In this document: positions 11,501-24,086 of the stretch, in pieces | How the letters are laid out: every line of letters begins with the position of its first letter | Numbering within the stretch: the first letter of the stretch is position 1 | NCBI GenBank assembly: GCA_900239685.1 | Contig: OENT01000149.1 | Location: 1-64,000, forward strand | Source of the DNA: Rotaria macrura | Taxonomy: Eukaryota > Rotifera > Eurotatoria > Philodinida > Philodinidae | Length of the DNA: 64,000 bases | Reading direction: 5' to 3' | Position numbers and translations under genes: made by a program | Notes under the pieces: generated by a model | Seen by the model: only the letters and a program-made list of their open reading frames with translations | The model's database searches: none | What the model was told of the DNA's origin: nothing

Positions 11501-14500
11501 CTTAATTATAAGATATAGCTCTAAGTGTTCTTTATTTTTTATTGTGTTGGTACTATTGAAAACATGTTCTTTATAGCCTGCTTTTTGATGTATAAGATGA
11601 ATGATGAATAGGAAGTGTGAAATGTTTCAACAATTCGGCGAATAACATCGGATGTTGTAAAGCGTTATTTGAGCTTGTCAAGGAAGCTGTAGTTTAATTT
11701 TAAAAAGCAATTTCGAAAATAGCTTGTTTTCATAAGGTTTCGAAACGATGATTCTCTTTTGAAACTATAGTTTTCATCCCTTGACTTCGCTATTCACGAG
11801 AACATTATATTTCACTGACTCTGGATGACATTCAACATACTTACAAGTAGATCTAATTGTCTTTTGACATGTCCTGAAGTGTGTCAGTTGAAAAAAACGT
11901 ACTTTTACTGACGTACTTAATTTCTAGAAGATAGTTCTTTTCTACAGAAATCTCAAGTTATATTTTATTTTCTTGAAAACTCAATATCTCGATTTAAAAT
12001 TAAACCCGAAAATTGATTTTCAATTGAAACGTTGAAATGTCATAAAATTTGTTAGGGATTCATGATCATGAAATTTTAAATCGGAACTAACTTTTTAATT
12101 ATATTTACCTTCAAAGTTTAATAATGAAAAATATCTTTAGGCTTATGCTAGCATTGCTTTAATCGTTTACAGTAATCTATTTGATCCCCTGTAGAAAATA
12201 ACAGTTCTCATAGTTTTTTCTTGATTACTATTACGATCCTCTATGTATACTTACTCCTCTATAGTTCGACCGTACGAAATTTCTTTTTTATTGAATAGAA
12301 TGATTCATTTTGAAAAACATTTATCTACCGATGATTGATAATTCTTATCAGTATAAGGCATATAAATGTCAAGATATCAGGATTGAATTGAATGATGAAT
12401 TGGAATTTCGATTTATGATGAATGAAACTTGAATCATTAAAATATCACGTATTTTTATCTTTCAATGGTACTCGAACGACTTGCGTGATGTAAAAATCAT
12501 CAATGACTTTTACTCTCAAAGATAAGATGAGCCGTAATGATGTAATTTTAAGTCATGTTCGAGTATTTAACTACTTAGTGATGGTGTAAAGACACTTCTA
12601 GTTCGTGCTGTTTAGAATCAATTGTATTTTCAGCCACTAATCAAGTCGTCAGCTACACTAATCATCGGAAATGAAACGTTCATATTTTTGAGGAATCCAT
12701 AGGCTAACCGTGAAATTAAAAAGAATATATCAATTGACAAATCAGATTTCTTATTGTAGAAAAATTCCCTAGAAAAACTAACGAGTTCGGCTTGTGACAA
12801 CTTAAATTAATTGTGTAGTGTTTGGTGACTTGCATTGGAATTATGCGAGTGAAAAAGTGGTGTGTGGTCATAGACAAATATTGAATAGAACTTTCTTTTG
12901 AACATTCTATATAGAGAGTGCATTCAAGACTATGTTCTATACTTTACAAAAATATTATGTCAAATAACAACAAATCCATCAGAAGAGATTGCGACTAGTT
13001 ATCACAGAGACTATGAAGAATATTTGAATTGTGAACAGTTGAGAAGGTTTATAGAAGTAAAAAAGATAAATATTTTGATAAATTTTGCTATTTTGAATCA
13101 AAGAAAAGCAACAAGAATACGAATACATTGGTTAGATATTTCAATGATTTCACCATGATAGATAGTTAGAGAAAGAAGTTTTTACTACTGTCAATCTAAA
13201 ATTGAACGTAATTATTGTTTTCGTAAGCGTAATGATAAATACCGATTTCAAATTATTGGTTTTACAAAAACATTCAAACCAAACATTATGATGTGTTGAA
13301 TCGTAATTTTGTTTCTAGCAATGTTCACACTTCTATACTGATGTCGAATAACAACTTTGGGATACAGTTTTTCAACAATCTTCATCCTGAACATGAAAAG
13401 GAAAACTATGTGCCTATTCATGAGAGGTTTAAAATAAACACTTATTCTCTCGATAGAGTCATTGAAAAAAAAATCTGCTGAATTCTTCGAATTTAATTAT
13501 GAAGGGTTTTTTCATTATTCAGTTTAAATTTCAATTGTTCATTGAAGTGCTGCTATTATTTAACAGTAAGATTATATCAAAAAGTTAATGTTTTGTCCAT
13601 GATATCATACGACGAAATTTTTCAATTTAAAAACATTCAGTAAAGATTATTTTAGATCAAGTTCAAAACTAGATGCCAGGCGAACTTTTCTTTCTATGCA
13701 CTTAAATAAACTCAACAATCTTTCAACCAGCAGAAATTAGTGAAAAAACCAAATAATTGATCAACATTGTTGACTCTTTTCAATGAAAAAAATGATTATA
13801 AAACATCTGTGTTAACTGATACAATGATAGATTGCATTATTACTTGTTTATTTCATAAAGTCATCTAACCTTATTTACTCTGAAGGTTTTTTTCTATTTA
13901 TTTGATGGTTATTGTTGTTGACATTTGAGAAGAGTAAAAAGAAACGTCAATGTCTATGACTCATAGGCACAAACACGTATTTAGAAATGTTTTTCAATTG
14001 TCTAAAGACTAGATAATGAAAGGAAAATGTTTGGTATGTGAAAACTATTTAATCTACTTGTGTACATTTTTAAATCTTAAAAATAATTCGGAAATTTCAG
14101 CCTACATCGATTTGTCCTCTTGGAATGTCTCTAATGAATGAAAAACAAATCGCTCGATTAGTTTCGTTGTTATTCAATTAGAAACATCGAAGACGAATAA
14201 GAAACTGTCCTATTCTCTGTTTATTTTCAATGTCACCTTGTTTGTTTCTAAAACTGCTGTGACTATCAAACATAAGGAGATTAAAAACAATGAATATTTA
14301 CTCTATATTCCAGGTTTATCTGAATTCGATCTTATGAAAACAAATACAGACGGCTTTCATCTTCCCCCGTATGAAACAACAATTCATCTAGTAACAAAAC
14401 ATGGAATATTAAAAGAATTTCTAACACGTTATGAAATCGATCGTATTAAAATTTATTCATTAACAAATACAACTGATAAATATAATCAGCAAAATATTCG

Positions 14501-17500
14501 ATATTTATTTGAAATCGATTTAAATAATGTTCTTGCTGTTTGTCATCAATCGGTCAATTCAATAACATTAAAATCACGTTTAACAAATATTCCAACAATC
14601 AATACGAATAGTCAGTGTACATTGATTGTTGATGAACAAACATCATTCAATGAATATGTATGGATATTTCCAAATGAACTTGAACGTGCTTTATGGATAC
14701 GTGAACTACTAAAACGACAATATTCATATCATCAATTGATTTATTCAGATTTTATCTTATTAACGAAATTAAATGTACAAGAAGGTATCAATGCTGAAAA
14801 ACAACAAGTTATTGCAGTTGTCTATCCAGGACGATTTGTCATATGTTCCGATACAATATTTGATGAAGTTGATTTAAGAAAATATTTTAGTTTAAGTAAA
14901 AGTTTTGAATAATTTCTTGCTTTTCTTATTCTATTCATGGATTTTGGTTTCTTTTCATTTAGCCTTTCAGAAAACGGAAGAATTTACGGGTGTTGTTTTG
15001 TGTCTTGTGTCAAATCGTTTTCTTTATTTATCATCACCTATTTCAAAATTAACTGATATGTTATATTCTTGTCTACGTGAAGCAACTAAAGTTAAAACGT
15101 TAGCCGATTTAAATTGTCAAATATTGACATCTCAAAATGTGCCTGTTATCGTTGAAAGATTTATTAATTTTATTTTTGAACATGGTTTAGAAAGTAAAGG
15201 TAAAGTAATGAGAAAGTCAATATAAATTTTTTGTCGTATCATTCATTTATTTTGTAAATGAAAATTTCCAATCTTACTTGACTTTAGTCAGCTAATCTCT
15301 TATCTGTAATGATAAAGCATGTTGAAACAAATAGTTCAATATGATTGAATGAAAAGCACGATAACAATCAAACCGTATTTGTAGCCGTACGAGTTACATG
15401 TTAAAGATAAATTCATTTAGAAACATACGAATTTCGTCCTATTTAAAATAGATTAGATTAAAAAAAGCAATTGAAGCAGATTCAATGAGTACTTCTTTTA
15501 CTGATGAGAACCTTTTGAAAAAGAACATTGAATTGATCTCTTTTAATCTAATAACTTCACAAGAATTAGTCATCAGTCAAATGAAAAGATTCTAGTAAAA
15601 AGAGTTTATGTCTCGAAAATTTTATAAGAACCTATTTTAACTATAAAAATAACTTGGATTGATTCAATAGTACTTTGTTGAATTCTTATTACACGTTATT
15701 TCGTTCTATTTAAAAGACTGATAAATGTATAAATGAAATGAGTCGACCATAAATCTTCTTCGGAAAATATTTTGACAAGTCATAATCGTTTTCTTTAGAT
15801 ATTCATATATGTAGTTTAATAAGGAGAACGAAGTGATGATAAAATTAATTAATATTAAGCATTCAAAATACATACGGATATTTTTCTATTAGAGGTTATT
15901 GGTTGTGAGATTAAGAATAAATCGTAATTTAATCATAATGAAGATGAGAGAAGGACCAGTGTGAAATGACTACTCACCGAGTAGTAACAATTAGAAAAAA
16001 GTATATTTTAATGACAAAAGGACAAACTTATATGCAATAAAAACTTAGTTTAAGAGCACTGACATTACAGTTCAGATCTTGGGAAAAGATTTGTTAATCA
16101 ATCAACTTCATGTCTAAAACTTCTATTGTTCAGGCTCGAAATTTAGGCATGTATAAATTCGATAGGCACTTACCTCTCTAAGCATTAGTGGTGAAGGATA
16201 CACTTTTTAGGAAATCTTATTGTGCCTATTATTTTTTTGGATGTTCCGACAAGTTTGCTATGAATGGAAGATTTTACTTTCGATATATTTAATATTGCAC
16301 ATTAATATTTAGACAAATTAGATTAAATTAAATCGATAACAAGAAACTTGTTTATTGTTTCTATGAATTCTTTCAGTGAAACAACGGATTCCCAATGATA
16401 TTCGGTTCAAAAATAATTGTCGAAATCTTCACTCATAGCTCTTCGCTTAGGAACATCTTAGAACGGAAATTTTTTTCTATCAGAAAGGGCAACATCTGAA
16501 ATACAAATTGTGTACCAGTCATATTGTTGTAGATGGAATACGAGTAAGGAGAAAGAAGCAAAAATTAAGCACCTAAAAAGTACGTTCTGGCAATTTTGTC
16601 AGTGCGCAACATCATTTTATTTCTACGAATTTTGTGTAGGTCACGAGAGAGTTAAAAAATACTTTCTATGATGATTGTTGTGTAGCTCAAAGAGCGCTCT
16701 TCATAATCACATATTAGACGTCAAGTTACTCCCGGTTATAATAGGAACATATTACTTTTTCTTGAAGGGGCTAAACTATTGGATTTTATTCATTACATGG
16801 CCGCTGTGTAACATTAAGAGTACTTATGGGACTGTTTTCTCAGTGAAGCTTCTATAATCTGATATATTCCCCTAACCCATAAATGCAAAATAAAATGACT
16901 TCATCTTCGGTTTCTCCAGATGTTGACTGATACCCTTTCAACAGATTGATAGTTCTTGAAAAGATGACTCTTCTTCACGAAATTATTAGTTTTCAAATTC
17001 TTTCGATTCATGTCAAAATCTGATCTCAGATATTTTTGAGAATAGTGACATTGATAGAGTTTTTGATATACTACATTTTGATATATCTTATTCTGAAAAT
17101 TCAGTCCAACTAGCTTAAAATTTGGAGAAACACATATTTTTCGAGTGTCACAACAAACTGGTAAAACATTTTTAGACGCGTTTTTTTGCTGCTTTTTCCT
17201 TCTGATTGAAAAAAGGTTTCTCTTTCAAGATTTTTCTAAGCGGAAAACGAATGGTAGAGATTTCTGCAATAATTTTTTCACCGTCGGTTAACACACTGAC
17301 GTACTTACCTTCTTTCCCCATCTCCCCGTAATAAAAGGTATCTGCCATTCTATAATGGGCGAGCGAACAAAATTTCCAGGGGGAAACTTCTTGTATTACT
17401 CACATTTTCCAGCAGATTTTAACTGGAAAATTTTTCTAGGAAACTGGAGAGGTTTCACTGGATTTTCTGGTGGTTTTCCAGGGTTTTTCATTGTTTTCAA

Positions 17501-20500
17501 CTGCAAAAACTTTGTTATGTCTTTTTGTAGAGATAATTTCATCCCAAAATCGTGAAAAACAGCCAGTTTTACGTGAAAATAGGTTTAATAATTACTAAGT
17601 ATTAATTAAAATTGGGGGGGGATCTTCTATTTTGAATTTTACATCGTAAAATCCTTTGGAATCTTGTAATATGCAAGGCCTTTCTATTATAGGAGCACGG
17701 TGGAGGGGGGTAGTTACATAAGTGATATAATAGAAGATTCCGTATGAAAATGTTCTTTTTCTAATTCTTTCAAATGCTGATTAATTTATTAATATTCGCA
17801 TGCATTTATTTATAGATAAGTGCCATCTGAGTACTATCGCAATTGAAGATTATCTTCGTTGCATATCAGTTTTCAATCAGAAATGTCATGCGAAAAACCC
17901 AGAAAGGAAAGAATTGCTCATCGGAACTTACTTCCGTTCTTTTCCTTAAAAAAAAGTATCGTGAGCTGTCGTTCAAGTTTTTTTTCTTTATCGTCATTTA
18001 CAGATTTCCCAGTTGAAAAAAACATCTCATAGGTGAGCAAACTAATTAATTAAAAATATGCTACTTAATATCACACGTAACAACAACAATCTGACATTGA
18101 ATACATGAGATGCAATCCTCTGTTGTAATTATTAGGAGAAAAACTTTCCCTTTTCATATGCTAAAAGTTCAGAAACGTGTCTTTTCATAAAAAAACTCAT
18201 TCATAATTGATAGAAAAATTGTTTAGAATTCTTCCAGTGTGCATTGAAATCCTCATATGAAAAAGGATCGCAGTTAATCAATTTCAGCAATGAGATTATT
18301 AAAATTCTATAATCCTGCCACTTTGTCATGCATTACATTAGAATTTTTAAAACAACTCAGATATAAGACCGTATATTAAAATTCAGGTTCCCAGATTCCT
18401 GTAATTTGTGAAACATATCTTTCATAGTATATTCTCTTCTATGACATAATTCCGCTATATCTCAAAATGCACGTTTTGTTCTTCGATCGAAGTCATGTTA
18501 TCTTTCGAATCAATTGCATAAGCGCTGCACTACTTTATTCTATTAACTGCTGACTTATCGTAAAACTTATTTATTTGAGTTATCTAGAAAAACATTACTA
18601 TGTGTGAAGTAAATTATGTTATGAATGTTTCTTCATCTTAGCTAATCAAGCTGTAACATGAACTGTAGATTTGAAAACGTTTTCATAAAAAATATTTTCT
18701 GAATTATTCTGGTGATGATGTAGATAGTTATGCAATGTTCATTATTTGTCTATTCTTCAGAGAAGATATTTTTATGCTACCAAGATATTAGGGCATGCTA
18801 ACCCTATTGCTATTCGAGTATTACTCGGCTTCTCAGTTTGTATGATTCTTCTTGACACGCAAACAAAATATTATTTTGACATTGTAATTGTGCAAAATAA
18901 TTGAAATTAATTTGCTTCCAATCGAATTATACTAGTAAAATACAGAAATCAAATAACGATTTCCATCGATTAAGCAATTAAACTTGGTGAGCTAACAAGC
19001 TGTTATATCTCGAATGTGCCGAGAATAATAAATTTTCTTTGTTTGCTGTTGAAAATTACCTATGAGAAAAGAAGTTGATTCATGAAATATAGATGAAAGT
19101 AATTTCTTTATTCAATGATACAAAAAAGTTTACTCGAATATAAAGAACTAAATTAAATGAAATCTTTGCATCTTTTATCTAGGCATTTATCGTCAAGCTG
19201 GACAAGAAACAAAAATAAAGCAACTGTTAAATGAATTACTTGAAGATCCATTTAATAATTCACTAACGCGTGAAAACTATACTGAACATGATGTTGCTAG
19301 TGGTTTAAAACGTTTTCTACGTCAATTAGAAACTCCACTATTAGGTACACGTCACAACTACGATGCGTGGTTACGGTCAACAGTCGATTCAAGTACAACA
19401 ACTGAACAGATCATTCAATATTATCGTGGTTTACTTGTTGATTTAAAACATAATTATCCAATAAATTATGCAACATTGAGAAAAATGTTAATACACATTC
19501 AAACTGTTTCAATGCTGTCGAGTAGAAATGGAATGATATTATCAAATCTAGTATCCACATTCGCACCATGCATCATATCTCAAGGAACAAGACCTCCCCC
19601 TCCACCTCCTCCACTTCCGAATACAAATTTTAATGGACAGCGCGAACGTGGACTATCTTTAGATGACATTGATATGAAATATTCCAAAGCACAAGACGAT
19701 ACTATTTCATTATTTGACGACGAACCGCAAGATTCGATCGGTCTCTTAGCAAACACTTCTACACCAACCAAAGTTAAACGAAATCAATCACTTCAATGTA
19801 AGAATTGAACACATTAGTAAATTTCTTGCATTGGTACTTATAATGATATTAGAAACAGATATATTGATATGAGAATTTTCATTTTGCTTGATCCATCTAA
19901 TAACTTATTTGGTATTTTGTTTTGTGAGTCTCAATTTCAAGTCATTTTACAGGTTTAGCAGCTATTGATTCGATCCCCGACTCAGCTCGCAAGTTACTAT
20001 AAATTTTATTTATAAAAAAACTAATGATTAATTCATTGGTTTACTAATACGTTTCATGTTTGTATAATGTTCAAAATTGGAATGTTTATAAATCGAGGAT
20101 CATCTTTTATTTGTAAACATTTCAACAATAGCTAACCATTAAGCACACATATGTCATTATATAGACACTACTCTGATGACGAATCTGATACAATAACAAT
20201 TAAGTTAATAGGGACAACAAACGTTGTTAAGAAGAAAGTACACGAATTGCAAGAAATCAACACTCAAGATTTCCATCACTTTATGAACATCTTGCATTTT
20301 AAGTTTTAACTGAATCAAAAAAATATCCCTGAATAAGACACGTAGATCTAGTTCAGAATTAAACAGCTCTATGTTAACTTGTTTGCATGAGATTTTGAAA
20401 TTGATTTATTATCCCTTATGTGTAATTGTTGAAAAAATAAAATCATGAATTTTCCCTATAATACTGTTCAATGAAAAACAAAAAGATAATATTTTGGCAC

Positions 20501-22922
20501 GGTATCGAATTTCAATGGATTAATGAATTTCTATATACACATCGAGAACAACCTAAAGTTTACTTGATGACTAAAGATCTGATCAATGCAGTATGTTTTC
20601 TTTTCAATCAAAAACTTTCAGAATATGCTCAAAGAGATAAGAACTACTTTTTGCAGTCAATGTTGCATGGTTACTGGATTATTTAATCTTTCTATGGATG
20701 TTTTAAAACTGAACGTAAGTCATTTTAGAATGCTCACACAGAAAAACCCTCGAAGATTTGATTGAATCTACTCAAAACGTCGTAGTCATTTTAATAGGAG
20801 CTCAAATAACAAGATAATACTCGAGATTCTTCCTTTGTTAGTGGTAACTAAGAAAAAAAGCTTTGTACTATTGTTCAATACTACTAATTATGACATCCTA
20901 ACAGTACTATTGTGCAGTGCACTGTTGAATTTTCATTTGTTAAAGTAGTTCATTTTGAAATCCAAGTCAAGTTTCTTAGTGAAAAAAAATATTCATATTG
21001 TGTTCATTGATGAACTTTGATCAAGTACGTTTTCAAGTCGACTTTTAAATTTATTCGTGTTTGTGTCTGCCAATGCGTTATGAACATAAACAATCAGTAA
21101 GATTCGTTCGATTACCTTTTAATATCATTTCTTCATTCAAGCATAATATGTTATAGTTATCTCTCGTATTTTGTTTTACTCTTAGTCATCTATTCAACAT
21201 ATATTACATAGACCTAACGCTAGCTGTCGACGAAACCTGCACTTTCTAGTTTGATTCGATTAGTAGAAACATGTCGGACAGAATTCAGAACGAACTCGTC
21301 ACTTTTCGATATAAAATATTGATCTTCTTCTAAGATTCGATTATGTGAATCATCGAATGATTGTTGTTGCTTATTGTCACTGACTTTCACATATAGACTG
21401 TGTTTTTATGCATCAATATAGAAATATGTTCACAAGAGAAATACGTTTTCATTTTTGTGTTAAAATAAATTTGAGCATATCAGCATAGCATTAATATTTG
21501 ATCTTATAATTTAATAGGGCATTCAATAAATTCACATGATTAAAGATTATTCTATTCGATTAATCTCAGTATTAACATATAAATGGAATCGATATAGAAA
21601 TCTATTCATTTTATTTTTATTCCATAAGCAGTAAAATTTGTTTTTAACAAATGAATTTGTAAAAACTAATTGTTTTTAGCTTCTCGCGTACCAGTTATGT
21701 CAATATCTCCGCCATCACGTTTTCAACTGTCATCTTCCTATGCACGTGTGACTCCATCAATACAGGCTGATCTTGAAATCATGAATAATCTTTGTCAATA
21801 TTATCGTGAATTATTTGATGTAACAAACGATGAAATTGAACATGAAAAAAAATGTGTCGAAACATTGATATCCCTACGAAATAATCAATGTCAACCACGG
21901 AAATTAGATGGTACAATGGTTTCAGTTTATTTTGAATCTCGTGCTGATGAACAAAATGGTTACGCAATAAATATACTTGAACAAGAAACAACAGCTAATC
22001 ATGTTATTGATAAATTATTAAAACAAATAAATAAACATGATTGTTTTTTTTGGGCTCTCTTTGAAGTTATTATTGATCAAAATCTTGAACGACCAATGTA
22101 TGCAACAGAAAATATTTCCAATGCATTAAATCGCTATCGAACTTATTTACCACAAGAATTAAATCGACAAGCAACATTTGTTGTTAAACTCAATTATGTA
22201 CAATTCGAAAAAGAACGCTTACAACAACAAAATCAGCATGATTTGTCGTCTGTTGAATGTGAATATTTTGATTTAATTAGTAAACGTTGGATACCATGTT
22301 TATGGACATATGAAAAAACAAATGTAAGTACTTTGTTTTACTAAAAATAAGAAAAAACCTAAACGAAAGACAAACATCACATTTTCTTTAGCTGCAAATT
22401 CATCGAATGTCCAATGAAAAATCTATTAAATGGAAAACTCGCTTTATTAATTCATCACCATCAAATAATTTTAGTCGAAAAGAATCAACATTAAATTCCA
22501 ATACACTGCCATCGGATCAACAAGCACCAGTATATTCATGGTTTATTCAAGATCTATATCTCTACGTTGGTGCTGATCGTCGAATTGTTAATCCATTCGA
22601 TATGAACGAATATCGCACATTAACAATACTGCATGTGGATTTTATCAATGAATCTACATTTGGTATTGCATTTCGTTTTAGTGATCGTCATCAAATGTTT
22701 GCATGGTATTTGGAATTAGTACGAGCAAATGCTCATGATCAATGGACAAGACAAGCATCTCATACAATACCAGATGGTGTTAATTATTTACCATTACAAA
22801 ATTATCATACTCCATCAACATCATTAACAACATCGAGAAAAAAATCCGAACAAATAAAAACAAAAATAATTGCAAAATCAAGTTTTGTTACCTCGAGTTT
22901 AGGAAAACAATTACGAAAATAA
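5581..22922 (+). CDS. ARAP: ARAP-like protein: ArfGAP, ankyrin, PH, RhoGAP, Ras-association and PH domains
   Basis: Exons 5581-5776, 7806-8191, 8495-8628, 8684-8787, 10638-10766, 10839-11273, 14182-14895, 14963-15199, 19183-19797, 21680-22323 and 22392-22922 join in phase to about 1374 residues. The ArfGAP zinc finger near residue 290-315 has exact C-x2-C-x16-C-x2-C spacing (CADC to CKKC), followed by IHR with the catalytic arginine. Then come an ankyrin-like stretch (GKTLHLLMLGANPN), a PH domain ending in ERALWIRELL, a second PH start, a RhoGAP domain with arginine finger GIYR (Arg codon 19191-19193), a proline run, a Ras-association domain (about 1057-1155) and a last PH domain. ARAPs are membrane-recruited, phosphoinositide-dependent GAPs for Arf and Rho GTPases that act on actin and trafficking. 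No SAM domain or N-terminal PH pair is visible. The 11273/14182 junction is uncertain: 11301 with 14162 also keeps phase. Confidence 0.88.
6310..6714 (+). pseudogene. Broken coding remnant in ARAP intron 1
   Basis: One reading frame (KKIDFICTNRKFQFEEQ onward) looks like protein, hits a stop near 6432, and continues in the same frame with DIQFSFDDITFDQRLSDTKF to about 6582. It then shifts frame to KFSNIKNCPITSIRSYIYV and ends near 6714. Residue use is balanced rather than simply AT-driven, which is why I read it as decayed coding DNA. I do not recognise the family. It could also be chance open sequence. Confidence 0.35.
8850..9950. repeat. Imperfect long inverted repeat in the ARAP intron upstream of the ArfGAP exon
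   Basis: A left arm of about 8850-9165 matches, in reverse complement, a right arm of about 9620-9950. The clearest anchor is 9061-9125 paired with 9664-9727, which share a core near TATATCCGGTCGATA / TATATCTGGTCAATA. A second anchor is GTTCTCTATAAAACCTT near 9030, paired with GTTCTCTACAAAACCTT on the - strand near 9750. Both arms have open frames that translate to similar peptides (KYLSQVFTYI and KYIEECLQVLTYI), so the arms may once have coded or simply have kept open frames. The spacer, about 9165-9620, contains only a weak - strand ORF at 9238-9441. The structure fits a decayed foldback element. Confidence 0.6.
12898..13481 (+). pseudogene. Frame-broken coding remnant in the ARAP intron before the central PH exon
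   Basis: Three protein-like stretches follow each other in different frames on the + strand: 12898-13158 (containing TTNPSEEIATSYHRDYEEYL), about 13190-13290 (IERNYCFRKRNDKYRFQIIG) and 13270-13481 (HPEHEKENYVPIHERFKIN). All lie inside one ARAP intron and have no clear splice sites. Composition is richer in charged residues than random AT-rich translation. I do not recognise the parent gene. A decayed insertion is the simplest reading. Confidence 0.35.
17296..17740. repeat. Possible degenerate element with subterminal TTTCCAG motifs, in the 4 kb ARAP intron
   Basis: This 0.45 kb patch differs in composition from its surroundings. It has C-rich runs at its left end and G-rich runs at its right end, and the two ends are loosely inverse (GTAATAAAAGG against CTATAATAGAAAGG in reverse complement). 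Between 17379 and 17490 TTTCCAG, CTGGAAA and CTGG recur many times, including CCAGGGGGAAAC, which resembles the terminal repeat of the element at 35429. I found no clear target-site duplication, so its status as a mobile element is tentative. Confidence 0.3.
20150..20686 (+). pseudogene. Coding-like remnants in the ARAP intron between RhoGAP and RA exons
   Basis: An ATG-initiated frame from 20150 (MSLYRHYSDDESDTITIKLI, then a Lys/Glu/His-rich stretch ending at a TAA near 20308) is followed by an open frame at 20471-20686 containing QKLSEYAQRDKNYFLQSMLH. Both look more like protein than the surrounding DNA and are separated by stops. They may be remnants of one inserted gene or small unrelated ORFs. 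No family recognised. Confidence 0.28.
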
Positions 22923-24086
22923 TTTACTTGTGAATATACGGTGCTACGTCAATACGAACGAACAATAAATCGTTATTACTTTTTTTTGTATATGTGTAAA
23001 GCCACGCCGTTGTTATACTGCTGTCGGACTTGCTCGATTTTGTCTTACTCTGTTTTTCCGTGTTAATATTGATGCGTCTTTTTTTCTGTCGCACTCATTT
23101 ATTCATAAAAAAAGCAATATTCATAAAAAAAATTTTTGATAGAAAAACCTAGAACAAAAGAACTAATAATTTGCTTTTTTAGATACAATTGCAAATTTTC
23201 ATGTACATAACAATTTGCCTTTACTAGCTATTCAAGTTTATTTTTCAGTTCATTCACGTAAGTACTATATAATAAGTTTCATGTCATTTTGTTAAAGTAA
23301 ACAATCACTGTCGGGACAAAAATATTACGAAATCTTTTTTTAGTGACTTTTTGCTTTAGCGTTGTTTTTTCTTTCTTCCAAAATGAATCGACAAAAATAG
23401 CAAAAAAAAGGGGTGCAAGATACGACTTGTTATATAACAGACTTTTGCCCTCTTGTTTTTTATCTCGATAAGTAAGACTTTGGTAAACGAAGATATTTTT
23501 CTAGTACTTATTTTTCTCTTCATGGACTGATTATACTGTAAAGGAATTGTTTTCTTTTAATACTTTATCTTATATGTATATCATCACCAACAACTAGTTG
23601 CTTTTTTCAGTCATATATTCGACGATAAGTGAGTATAACTCACGTCATTCTACACAACATAGAGAAATAAGTTACAAACATCAATTAGAGATAATAAAAT
23701 GAAAATTAATTTTATTTTTGAAACATTTTGTCGAATATCAAATGTACAACAAGGTCAATATGATATATGAGTGATGTTCGCAATCGTGTTACATAAGCAT
23801 GTCTGATGTACTATAGAGTTGCGATGTTGTAATCAGTGAAAGATGGGCGCAAGAGGAAGGAAAAACTATGCAGAACAGAAAGAAATATAAGAAAATGGGG
23901 GTGGAGGAGAGAGAACAGGGTATTGAAGAACGAGCGATAAACATTGCTCGCGTAATCGATTGTTACATGCTGAGTTTGAGTAGATTTACTTTAAGAACAT
24001 TTTCTGATATATAACAAATAAGAAAGCATTTCATTAGTATTACTTATTTTCTTTCAAATGTTTGTTATGTTCCAGCTTGCTCAGCA
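22923..24086. other. Intergenic region between ARAP and LONRF
   Basis: This stretch holds the ARAP 3' UTR and the LONRF upstream region. A purine-rich strip (about 23820-23930) is followed by the acceptor-like TTCCAG at 24071-24076, which lies 10 bp before the LONRF start codon. A short upstream ORF begins at about 24067. I see no gene or repeat here. Confidence 0.45.
22964..22969 (+). promoter_or_regulatory. Candidate polyadenylation signal of ARAP
   Basis: AATAAA lies 42 bp past the ARAP stop codon (22920-22922), followed by a T-rich stretch. This is a normal position for a compact 3' UTR. Confidence 0.5.

Noticed and set aside
19580..19771. Antisense ORF with a glycine run opposite the RhoGAP exon.
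   Set aside because: It is the shadow of the proline-rich CCx codons of ARAP.
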